Of a stretch of 64,000 bases of DNA, positions 53,301-62,811 are shown piece after piece (the first letter of the stretch is position 1; each line of letters opens with the position of its first letter). A program made the translations under genes and the position numbers. The stretch is from the NCBI GenBank assembly GCA_046350295.1, contig JAXMAR010000012.1:1-64000 (forward strand). The letters run 5' to 3'. The notes below the pieces were generated by a model that worked only from the letters and a program-made list of their open reading frames with translations, ran no database searches and was not told the DNA's origin. The DNA comes from JAXMAR01 sp046350295. Its GTDB lineage: Bacteria; Planctomycetota; Planctomycetia; Gemmatales; Gemmataceae.

Positions 53301-56300
53301 CGTGGAGTCGAGCTGGAACGTGCCCTGGAAGCCGGCCAGGCCGATGGCGGTGACCTTACTGATGCCGCTCAGGGCGCCGGAGAGCGAAGAGCTCCAGCTG
53401 GCGCCGCCGTCGAGGGACTCGTAGAGGAGCGGCAAGGTACCGCCGACGAGGAGGCGATTGGGATCGTTCGCGCTGAGGACCAGCGGGGGGTTGGGTAGCA
53501 GATTGGAAAGCGCGCCGCTGATCGGGTTCCACGACGTGCCACCGTTGGTGGACTTGATGATCTTGGCGCTGCCGACCGGCTGGAACTCGATGGCGAAGAC
53601 GTTGTTTGGATTGTTCGGGTCGACGAGCACGGTCCCGCCACCCAGGCCGTCCACCGCGGTCCAGGCGAGGCTGTTGCTGAACTTGTCGATGCCGTTGGAT
53701 TGGCTGCCCGCGAAGATGGTCGTCAAGCTGTTGGGGGCGGCGGCGATGCTGTTGATCTGGGTGATGGTGAGGTTGCCGTTGAGATCGGTCCAGCTGGCGC
53801 CGTTATAGCGGAACAGGCCGCCGTCGGTCGCAGCGTAGAGGTTGCCACCGACGAAGGTAAACGCGTGGACGTTGGTATGGGGCCCGCTGCCGCCGGCATT
53901 GGACAGGTCGGTGAACGTGGTTCCGCTGATGGAGCCGACGTTGTTGGCATGAGTGACAACGCTGCTTTCGGAGCCGCCGACGTACACGACGCCGTTGGCG
54001 GCAAGGATGGCGTTGGCATACGAGCTGAGGCCGTTAAGGTAGGTTGCGCCGATGGCGACGGCGGCCCAGCTCTGGCCGCCGGTGGTCGTGCGGTAGAAGC
54101 CGAGTTGGCCGCCGCCGGGGCTCCCGACGGAGGCGTTGACGGTGGTGGTGACCAAGCTGCCGCCGGTGGCGACACCCCCGGAGTTCTGGCCGGGGATGCT
54201 GAGCTTGATGCTTCCGGCGCCGGGCAAGCTGCCGGAATTAGCGGGGCGGTTGTCCACGGTCGTCGGCTGAGTGGCGGGGTTGGCGAAAAGACCGCCCGGA
54301 TCGCCGACGTACCAGACGGGGTTGTTCGAGGTCGGGTTCTCCGTCCAGTAGATGCCATTGTTGGAGTTGCCCGAACCGGCCCCAAGCGCGGCGTAGAGAA
54401 CCGGAGGCCCGCCCCCGGCGCCTTGATTCGTAATGTCGGTGCGAATTATGGCGATATCGGACCAGGTGACGCTGGCCTGGGGGAAGCTGAGGTTGTAGTT
54501 ATCGTCCGGTCCCGGAGTTTTCGGCGGGTTCGGGTTCGGCGTCGGCGCCACGGTGTTGGTGCTTGCCGTGCTGCGCCGGTTGGTGGAGACGACATTGGTC
54601 AAGTTGAACCAGTTTCCAGCCCCCGCCGACGTGTAGCGCCAGACGCCGGGGCCGCCGCCGGTCCCATTGACGACCGCGCCGGAGCCGCCGTCGCGCGAGG
54701 TGCTAACATCGATGCGCGGCGTCGTCGGCGGCGCGGGGGAGGGGTTCGCGACCAGCTGCTGCACGTTGACACCGGCCAGGTTGTTCTGGAAGGTGACCGT
54801 GTAGGTGTTGCCAAAGCCGCCCTTTTTGCCCTTGGTGGGCGGCGTGACGATGACCATGCCGCCGATGCCCGACAGATTGGTATTGGCTCCGGAAACCGCG
54901 CTGCTGGCCGCGTTGAGGGCGTTCTGGATGTTGGTCGCGGTGTTGTTGACGCTGAAGGGGTCGTAGGTGATGGGGTCGGTCGTCCAGGAGACGATGACAC
55001 CCGCCGCGTTGGGCCCCGTAAAGGTGAGGGTGAACGTCGGGGGATTGAAGCCGAAGCCGTTGAAGCTGAGGCGCTGCTGCTCATTCTTCTGGCCGCCGCC
55101 GTCACCGGAGGCGACATAGAGCGTGCTGCCGTCGACGAGGATGCGGGAAATGCCCTTGCCGAAGAAGGGATTGAAGGCGCCGGTACCGCCGTTGCTCAAA
55201 TCCTGCACTTCCGACGAGTTCAGATCCGTGTTGAAAATCCTGATCTTGTCGACGGCGCCGACGGCGGTTTCCGTGTTCGTCGTCGTATCGTCCATGAAGA
55301 AATTGATAATGCTGCCGGCGCCCGTGAACGTGGCGGCGTTGCCGCCGTCGTTGAAACTGAACTGCTGCACCCCGTTCAAGTAGACGGTCACGGTCCCCGT
55401 GGCGCTGCGAGTGATGAACACGTCCACGTCCGTGTTGACGGCAACGGAGTTCGCTGTACCGGTAGCGCCGGCCACCGTTTTGAATTCCAGGGCGCCGTTG
55501 TTGACGTACAGTCCCGCGTCGGCGGTCAGGTTCTTGAAGTCGAGGATTTTCTTGTAGCCGGTAACATTCGTGAGCTGGAACTTCATCTCGATCGAATAGT
55601 TCGTGGCGCTGATTGAGTTCGACAGGCTCAGGCCCTGGCCGGCCGCGAACGTGTAGTAACCCGAGGTGGTTGCGAGGCTGCCGCCGCCGGAGCTGAGCGG
55701 GCTGCCCGGTGGGGTAACGGAATCGGTGAGATTCCCGTTCAGCTCGTAGTCGTGGGTGAGGGCCTGAGCGGCGGTGTTGTCGGTGACCAGCGTCCAGTTC
55801 TTGCCCGCGTCGGTCGTCTTGTAAACGCCGGTACCGTAGAAGGAGTCGGTACCGTAGACGGAGTTCCCGGGCGAGCTGTTGGTTTCGCCCGTGCCGATAT
55901 AGAGCGTCGCCGAGTTGCTCGGGTCCATCGTGATGGTCCCGATGTACATGACCGCGGTCGCGTCGACGCCGTCGGCCACGGTGGTGACCGTACTGACGGC
56001 GGCGTTGCCACTAGCCTGGGCGACGAGCGGGGCGATATCGACACCGACGAGGCTGCCGGTGTAGGTCAGCGTGTAGGTGCTGGCGGCGGCGTTGACCAGC
56101 GCCAGGGCGCCGAGCGGGCCCGACGCGCCGGGATCGGACGCGAGGAAATACTGGAAACTGGTTCCGGCGACGTTGGTGACGGTGAACGTACCGTTGTAGT
56201 TGGCGTTGTTCAGCCCGCTGATGGTCACCTTCTGGCCGACCGCGAGGCCCGTGATGGCCGAAGGCGTCTGGATCGTGACGTTGAATCCGCCGCCGCCGGC

Positions 56301-59300
56301 CGCCCGCGTCGCCGAGGTGATCTGGAAGATGCCGGTGGTGACCAGGCCGCCGCTGTCGTTGGCGAGGCCCGACGAGCCCGCGCTGTAGGTGAAGGTGTTG
56401 CCAGTGACGCCGGTGACCGTGAAGATGCCGTTGTAGCCGTTCACCGCCAGGCCGCTGATGGCGACCTTCTGTCCCGCCGCGAGCCCGGGGATGGCGGCGG
56501 CCGTTGTAATGGTCACCGTCGTGCCCGCTTCGCTGGCGCTGGTAATCGTGTAGCTGGCTACTGGATTGGTGTCCTGCTTGGTGACGACGACGGAGCCGTC
56601 GACGCCGCCGACGGAGGACAGATTGTTGATCGCGCTCTGGAGCTGAAGGGCGCTCGTGGTCGAGGCCCCGGCGACGCTGCTGTTGTCAAAAGCCAGGTTG
56701 GTCGTGAAAGGCGGAGAGGCGGGCGTCACGATCGCGTTCGGCGAGAGGACCGCCGGGCTGACCGGGACGGCCCCGGAGACGGTGTACGTCAGGTTCGAGC
56801 CGCTCACGCTGGTGACGACGTACGTCCCGTTGTAGCCCGCGCTGCTGATGCCGCTGATGGTGACGCTCTGACCGGCGGCGAGGCCGGGGATGGCGCCGTC
56901 CGTGTTGACGGAGACGGTGTAGCCGCCGGCGCCGTTGTCGGTGGCGGTGGCGGTGAGGATGGCGAAGGACGTGTCGACGGAAACCTTGAAGGTCCCCGAG
57001 CCGCTGACCGTGAAGCTCTGAACCTCGGAGTTGCCTTTCTGGAGATCGAAGAGAGGGTCCCAGGTCTTGCCGCCGTTGACGGTCTTCCAGACGCCGCCGC
57101 CCGCGGTGGCGAGGTACATGATGTTCGTGTTGTTCGGATCGACGGCGACGCCGGTGACGCGGCCGGTCGCCGAGAGATTGCCGGCGCCCGGGTAGCTGTT
57201 GATCGGGGAGGGGCCGACGGAGAACCAGCCCTGGGGCACGTTGTTGACCTGGGTGTTGCCCTGGCCCTGGAGGATGAGAGGTTCGCCGACGACGGTGAGG
57301 CTGCCCTGGAGCTGGAGAGCGGCGCCGTCGGAGACGATGGTGCCGCCGCCCCCGTCGACCAGGGTGCCGAGAAGGGCGTTGGTGCCGCCCGCCGTGTTGG
57401 AGACGGTCAGGGGCGCCTGGTTGAAGCCGAAGTAATTGCCGCCGAAGCTGATGCTGAAGACGGCGCCGGCCTTGGTGACGGAGAAGACGCCGCCCGCGGC
57501 GACGACGCCGGGCAGCGCGTTGAGGGCATCCTGCACTTGCTGGCCGGTGGCGGTGGCGGCGAGATCGGGAGTTTCGTCGAGCGGGTTGGCGCCGTATTTC
57601 AGGCGGAAGGTGCCGCCGGTGGAGCCGGACAGGGTGACGGTCTGGACTTCGGCGGAGCCGCCGACGCCGAGGGCCTGGCTGTTCTGGATGGCGAGCAGAC
57701 CCTGGGTGACGTTGGTGATGCCGCGGTAGGTGTTGGCGCCGGCGAGGGTGAGCTCGCCGCCGCCGTTGATGGTGAGGTCGGAGCCGCTCGGGGAGGCGTT
57801 GGTCGCGTCGTCGATGGTCGATTGGAAGATCAGGCGCGAGCTGGGCTCGAGGTGGATGACAGTGCTGTTGGCGAGGGTAACCGGGCCTTGCCAGAAGTTG
57901 TCGTTGGCGCGGACGGTGAGGGCGGCGTCGCCATAGAGGTTATTGCCCGTGCCGCGCAGGACCAGGTTCTCGTTCCAGATGTTGAGGCCGCCGGAGAGGC
58001 CAAGGACGTTCTGGCCGCCGGCGGACTGGAGAGCGGGGACGGTGTCGAGCTCGAGAGCGGAGCCGTCGCCGTTCATGAGCTTCTGGGCGAGGATGCCGGT
58101 CCCGGGGAGGGGGACGTTGGCGACGCCGTTGATGGTGCTGCCCGAGCCGTTGACTTTGATGAGTTGCTGGCTGAAGCCTTGCAGCGAGCCGCCGAAGGAG
58201 ATGACGTAGGTGGCGTTGCCCTGGGCGACCTCCACGAGAGCGGCGGCGTTGAGGGTCGCCGTGGCGCCCGAGAGGGTGGCGGGGCTGGTCAGGCCGGCGG
58301 CCGCGGTGTACGTGAACTTGTTGCCGGTGACGCTCGTGACGGTGACCGTGCCATTGTAGCCAGGAGTGGTGATGCCGCTGATGGTGACCGTGGAGCCGGG
58401 GGCCAGACCGGAGATGGCGCCGGAGGTCGTGATGGTGACCGTTGTGCCAGACTCGGTGGCGCTTGTGATGGAATTGCCGGCGGTGATCGCGGTACCGGTC
58501 GCGATGATGGGCTGGCGGCGGAACATGCCGAGGGCGCCCGCGAAGGTGATCGTGTAGACGTTGCCCGACTTGCTGACGATGACGTAGCCACCCACGCCGC
58601 CGATGGTGGAAAGAGCGTTGAGGGCGGCGGCGACCTGGCCAGGGGTGGCGCCTCCGGAGATGGCGCCGGTGACGGCGGCGCCGAACTGGAGCGTGAAGGT
58701 GCCGCCGGTGTTGTTGATGGTGAGGTTCTGGACCTCGGCCGCGCCGCTCTGGGTGACGGCGACGGCGCCGCCCACCGGGCCGATGTTGGCCAGCGCGTTG
58801 AGCTCATTCTGCACGTTGAGGGCGGTGTCGCCGGCGTTGAGGGTGTTGGTGGTCTTGGTGACGACGGCGCCGGTGGCGTCCTTACCGGTGAAGCTCAGGA
58901 CAAAGGTCCCGGTGTTGTTGCTGGTGGTGTCGACGGCGGTGAAGCTCTGGACGTCCTGGATGCCGGAGCCGAGGGCGGTCGTGGTGTTGGGGACATAGGA
59001 CTGGCCGGAGCTGCCGGCGGGGCTGCTGCGCATGCCCAGAGCGGTGTTGTTCTGGACGCGGATGACGCCTTCATTGACGTTGACGGGGCCGGTGTATTCC
59101 CCTTCCTCGGCGAGGATGAGTATGCGCGAGCCGAGCTTGGTGATGCCGCCCGGAGAGGCGCCGTCGACGGTGCGCGAGATGATGGTCATCTGGCTGGTGA
59201 TCGACGGGTCGAGCAGCTCGACGCCGATGCCGGCCTGGCCGTTCAGGGTAAGCGTGGTGGAGGCGTTGAAGACGTCGGGGCCGCCCAGCGTTGTGTTGCC

Positions 59301-61897
59301 GCCCAGGCTCATCAGGGCGCCCTTCTGATTGATGAGCGGGAAGGGGTGGGTGATGCCGGTGCCGTTGAGGACGAGGTTCTTGACGATGGCGAAGTCGGGC
59401 GAGGTGGCGGTTTTCTGTTTGAGGTGAAGGGCGCCACCGTTGGTGACCGTAACGGTGCTGATGCCGGAGCCGAGAGATCCATTGTCCTGGGCGGTGATCC
59501 ACCCTTGGTTGATCGTGACGTTGCCGACGTTGTTATTTGTCCCCGGGAGAATCAGATGGCCGGCGCCGAGCTTGGTGAAATCGAGACTGATGTGGTTGTC
59601 GCCCGTAATGGTGAGGCTGTAGTCGCGGGCAAAATAAAGGGCCGTGTTCGACGGGCTCGGGTCGGCATCAACGTTGATCCAGCCATTGCTGCTAGGGGTA
59701 ATGCTACTGCTCGTCCACTGATTGACGCCGCTGATGCTATGCAACGCTCCCGTGTTATTAAAGCCCTGGGCGGTGATCTTCAGCTGCTCGTTGACCGTGA
59801 GCCCCTGCTGGTACTGATTGCCATCCGAAGAAGTCTGGAGATAGCCGACAATGGAATCCCGCGCCAGATCGCGGCCATGCGGGTCGAGGCCTCGATCAAC
59901 TTCGAGTTCGAGTGTGCTATTGCCAGTAGTCGTAGTAGAGGAACTCCCCGCCGGCCCGAGTCCCTGCGAGTCGCGGATGTTGAGAACGCCGGCCGAGATC
60001 GTTGTCGCGGAGGTATAGAGGTTGGAGTTGTTGAGAACGAGCCTCCCCGTTCCAACTTTGGAGAGCGTGTAGTTAAACCCACCGGCGTCATTAGGGTTAT
60101 TGATGACCCCGCTCACGGTAAGCGTCGTGTTGGCCGCGGCGCCGATGTTCACGGCGCTGCCGTTGGGGCTCGGGCTGCCCAAAACGATGGACCCGGCCCA
60201 TTGATTGTCGCTCTGCACCGTGTACGCGACCGAGGCATTGATGCCCAGGACCGCCGGTGAGGTCAGGCCGGCGGCGGCGGTGTAGGTGAACGTGTTGCCG
60301 CTCACGCCGGTAACGGTGACGGCGCCGTTGTAGCCCGCAGTGGTGACGCCGCTGATGGTGACGGTCTGGCCGGCGGCAAGGCCGACAATGGGGGAGGACG
60401 TGGTGATGGTCACCGTCGTCCCGGATTCGATGGCGGACGTGATGGTGGCGTTGGCGGTGACGCCGCTGCCGACATTGGAGAGGGCGCCGCTGGAGCCGGG
60501 CCCGTTGAGCGTGACCAGCTCGTCGAGGACGGTGAAGCCGGTGCGCGAGGAATCGACGTTCTGAATCTGGAGCGTGCCGGTCTTGTTCTGGGCCGGCGTG
60601 TAGTTGACGATGGTGCCGCTCGACGTCCCCACGATGACCGAGGGGTTGAAGTCGAGGATGGCGTTGCTGGCGAGCGTGTTGGGGACGGTGAAGGTGAAGG
60701 TGGTACCGCTGACGCCGGTGACCTTGACGGGACCGTTGTACCCGTTGCTGGCGATGCCGCTGATGGTGACGATCTGGCCGGCGGAAAGGTTGGCGATGAT
60801 GCTCGACGTGGTGACGGTGGCCGTGGTCCCGGCGCGGGTGATGCCGGTGATGGTGTAATAGCCGTTGCCCGAGGGGCGCCGAGGCCCTGGGCGCCAAGGG
60901 ACAAAGGATCCTGGATGGTCAGGATGCCGTTGTTGATCGTCGTCAAGCCGCGGTAGGTGTTGCCGCCGACATGGCTGAAGATGAGTTGGCCGCCGCCTTC
61001 CTTGGTGATATTGTGGCCGGCGCCGTTGTCCTGGATCAAGCCGCTGATGTTGAGGGAGCCGCCGGTGGCGGAGCCGAGGATCGCGTCGCTGTCCAGGGTG
61101 ATGGTCCCGGCCCAGGTATTGGCGCCGGAGGCGTTGAGGAGGGCGCCGTCGTTGATGATACCGGGCCCGTTGAGCAGCAGCGGTTCGTTGACGGTGACGT
61201 TGTTGGAGATTTGCAGCTGGGCGTTGGGCTGGACCGTGGTGCCGGCGGAGGTGGCGCCCAGAGCATTGGGGTTGGCGACGCCGAGGATGCCCTGGCCGAC
61301 GTTGATCAGGCTGTTGAGCGAGGAGTTGTTGCCGTTCAGGGCCAGCACGCCGAGGTCGCGCTTGTCGAGCGTGGCGCCGGCGACTCCGCTGATGCTCGAG
61401 GAGCCGCCAAAGAGCACGGTGGTGCCGGCGGCGATCTGGAAGACCTCGCTGGATCCGTTACCCGCGGCGAGAGTCACGCCGAGATTGATGGTGTTGCCGA
61501 AGGCCCCGCTTTCGCTGATGAGCGCGACGCCGCCCGCGGATGTGCCCAGCGTGAGGGCGTTGCCGGTTACCGTGTAATTGTTGCCCTGGAAGCGGATCGA
61601 CTTGACGAGGGCGTTGTTGAGGTTGTTGTTGGTGGTGAACGGGCCGGCGCCGCCGAGGGTCGGGAAGATGAGGTCGTCGTTGGCGCCGGTGGGGGCGACG
61701 CCGCCGAACCAGTTGGCGCCGGCGCTCCAGTTGGTGTTCCCGGCGCCCGCGTTGCCCGTCCAGATGAAGGAGGCCGGAGCGAGGCGAGTCTCGAGCGTCT
61801 CCAGGCAGAGCCGGTAGTGCGGCGGACGCTTGCGGGCGGGCTGAGATTTGCGACGGCCCAAGGAACGAAGCCAACCAAGCCAGGAGAAGCCGAACAT
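44321..61897 (-). CDS. Giant surface protein (autotransporter-type strand repeats, BNR, Ig-like, cadherin-like modules)
   Basis: About 5,860 codons in one gene, starting at the ATG at 61895-61897. The N-terminal leader is basic and hydrophobic (residues 1-20) and is followed by the motif LETLETRLAPA at about 32-42, a signature I associate with secreted planctomycete giants. Three frame segments are needed: 61897 to about 60880, then to about 51450, then to the stop at 44321. The joins are single-base changes. Domain order: strand repeats mixed with short modules (61.8-57.2 kb), a BNR/LamG domain (57.2-52.8), strand repeats, an uncharacterised domain (51.7-50.1), strand repeats, three Ig-like domains (48.8-47.8) and six cadherin-like modules (47.7-44.3). 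No cell-wall anchor or membrane segment is seen at the C-terminus. It is likely a secreted adhesin or biofilm structure. Confidence 0.85.
44330..47745 (-). repeat. Six-module cadherin-like array with a conserved inserted block
   Basis: Six modules of about 190 residues occupy 47745-47170, 47163-46580, 46575-46005, 46000-45425, 45418-44860 and 44855-44333. Each has a cadherin-like strand fold beginning near 'DADGDxITYNVT' and ending 'GVFQVTVxASDG...FAVYVSN', and each carries an insertion of about 90 residues. In modules 1-5 the insertion contains DPNASPADPYHQNNL, TRWxYSN, AYYLKxDGxLYRWGG and NAHTFDTLxTK. In module 6 the block is diverged (YGYQEKWLLSN, HYAIVPPG). The DNA period is 563-590 bases. 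Confidence 0.8.
47780..48760 (-). repeat. Three bacterial Ig-like (Big_3-type) domains in the giant protein
   Basis: Domain 1 (48.76-48.40 kb) contains TVNVTGPSTALYGETKKFTATV and TGSVLFVFHS. Domain 2 (48.40-48.08) contains FTAAPSSPQNYGTQVTFSVQVDP and VIFNDNGVPLNGTG. Domain 3 (48.08-47.78) contains LSLSEPSISQGRNEIATATI and GTVTFYIDAVG. They link the strand-repeat region to the cadherin-like array and are typical of adhesins and large surface proteins. Confidence 0.7.
50150..51700 (-). other. Uncharacterised ~500-residue domain in the giant protein
   Basis: The region begins NGAPPPDANGAAGPTNYVETVNGSVAIY and runs through DTLDDFFYTKG, NRFIVGVLDIDPASHLSNFLIAVS, DWNFYAIP, ANFPGNYGYNSDAFVLTLNMFGGS, LRPTTMHGSIPGDPMWL, RMTNVLSNSAAFNVYRV, RWYAIDVSTGTP and DINARDDIGLTFMRS. 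I recall similar stretches in other planctomycete giants but know of no function. The second frame change of the gene falls at its start (about 51,450), and an Ig-like module is inserted between FGG-type and RPTTMHG segments. Confidence 0.55.
52780..57240 (-). other. BNR-type propeller with embedded LamG-like domain
   Basis: Within the giant protein. The region opens with WFSVGPSPI, GRVTGVAVDPNNTNIMYLAT and GGGVWKTVNGGKTWDPL (57.2-57.0 kb), and continues with TGVYKTTDAGKNWTLVTD and further BNR/Asp-box repeats (STNGGTSWNPI, SLDGGASWSS, STDAGVTWVGI) to GRGVFRLFLND at 52.8 kb. BNR repeats form sialidase-like propellers. A concanavalin/LamG-like domain lies at 55.76-55.18 kb (HDYELNGNLTDS... NYSIEMKFQLTN... 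FITRSATGTVTVYLNGVQ). Ig-like and EVQ modules also interrupt the propeller. No sialidase catalytic residues are evident, so binding is more likely than hydrolysis. Confidence 0.65.
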
Positions 61898-62491
61898 AGG
61901 AGCGCCTTTCAAAAGCCGCAACGGGGACAGGTTTTGGGCTAACCTTCCAGCAACCGGATGAAGAAGATCAGGAATCGGGACAGCGCCGCCGTTGTCGCGG
62001 GAGGACCGCGGCAAGTCGGAGCGGCACGCAAAAAATCACTCGGGGTGGGGATTCGCCGAATGGGCGCCGGGCCGGACGCAATCCGTTACGAGCCGACCGT
62101 TGCAAGCGCCCTTTGCTGAAGATGTTGCAGGCACATCCTGCAGCGGGCGCCGGAGTCTCTTCTCTCCTTTTACCAATCCGAACATTATCCGCTCCCCACC
62201 CAGACTTCGCAATCCCTCTCGCGAAGATTTTCCATGCTATCGGCACTTTTTTCCGCCCGCAAATGAAACCAAGAAGGTCTAATCAATTTCTCATGGCCGT
62301 CCGGCGACCAGAAAACCGCCTTTGCCGACTAAGCCGTTTAACGCCTTTCGTTTTACCCATTTACGGAGATCGCATAACCGGCGCCGCAAGCCTTACCGTT
62401 TTTTTCGTTCTTTCCTGGACACACGCCGTCACAGACGCTGCGTGGATGGATATTCGTGGCAGGTCCAGTCCTCCCAACAGGGGTAGTAACC
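61898..62491. other. Intergenic region upstream of the giant gene
   Basis: About 600 bases between the giant gene (leftward) and a small zinc-ribbon gene (rightward). No convincing open frame is present; the long frames crossing it show no recognisable domain. The part around 62,270-62,400 is somewhat A+T-rich (for example GTCTAATCAATTTCTC) and could hold promoters for both directions, but no clear -10/-35 pair is recognisable. Confidence 0.5.
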
Positions 62492-62719
62492 ATGATTCAG
62501 TTTCTCTGCCGCGCTTGCCGGACGTTGCACGAGATTCTGGACGCCCAGGGTGGAAGCGTTCAGGAATGCTATTTGTGCGGCGCCAAGATCCAGACGCCGC
62601 GGCCGGGCCTTCTGGTGTCCAGCCGGCAGGAGCCCGTCGGGTCCCGTTCGTCCGACGCCCTCCCAAAGAGGCCGCGAGCCGCCGCGCCCTGGCACGCGGA
62701 TTGCGCGTCGATTCCGTAG
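62492..62719 (+). CDS. Small zinc-ribbon protein
   Basis: A 75-residue protein, MIQFLCRACRTLHEILDAQ followed by CYLCG. The cysteine pairs C6-x2-C9 and C27-x2-C30 fit a zinc-binding ribbon of the type found in many short planctomycete proteins. The tail (PRPGLLVSSRQEPVGSRSS...) is low-complexity. The ATG at 62492 follows a weak GGGG site; an in-frame ATG at 62456 is less likely. It precedes the kinase-like gene by 92 bases on the same strand, so they may share a transcript. Function is unknown. Confidence 0.6.
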   Translation: MIQFLCRACRTLHEILDAQGGSVQECYLCGAKIQTPRPGLLVSSRQEPVGSRSSDALPKRPRAAAPWHADCASIP

Positions 62720-62811
62720 ATTCCGGAACAAGAAATGACCGCGTAGCGCGCTTTTGGTATAAGGGGATAGGTTCGAGCGGGCTCTTGCGGCACAACCCGG
62801 AGTGAACAGCC

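Larger units (their letters stand above)
49890..60855 (-). repeat. Eight ~70-residue Ig-like modules in the giant protein
   Basis: Copies lie at about 60855-60650, 60445-60240, 58470-58265, 56965-56745, 56555-56345, 56330-56110, 51140-50945 and 50105-49890. The shared pattern is 'ITSA-x-x-SGTTVTIT...GLAxGQ-x-VTISG-x(4)-GYNG-x-F-x-VT-x-V-x-GN-x-FTY' followed by GL. At the DNA level the 60.4 and 58.4 kb copies look close to 80% identical by eye. Several sit inside other domains instead of between them. Confidence 0.75.
49110..61400 (-). repeat. Ten autotransporter-type strand repeats (PATR-like)
   Basis: Ten copies of the pattern 'G-x-L-x-L-x(3)-NTY-x-G-x-T-x-V-x-x-G-x-L-x-I-x(4)-A-LG' recur across the giant protein. 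Good examples are NTYRGLTTINNGILTI, NTYRGITNVTQGLLAI, NTYGGKTNVLQGVLSI, NTYGGVTSVDQGVLQI and NTYTGQTNVDVGTVEV. Each unit continues with a 'GATLELSG... EPLTLNGTG... GALSNVSG-x-N-x-W-x-G-x-V-x-L' half. This is the strand repeat of autotransporter passenger domains, which form a beta-solenoid. They are not contiguous: other domains are inserted at recurring loop positions. Confidence 0.8.

Noticed and set aside
44312..60260. Very long plus-strand open frames (for example 44312-47365, 47420-51547, 55752-60260) opposite the giant gene
   Set aside because: They are the complement of a GC-rich repeat gene and are made of monotonous Val/Gly/Asp/Ala/Arg sequence with no recognisable domain. The minus strand has coherent repeats with signatures in every module.
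60870..60890. Programmed ribosomal frameshift in the giant gene
   Set aside because: No slippery heptamer with a downstream pseudoknot is evident. A C-run indel fits better, and a second join near 51,450 lacks a common motif with the first.
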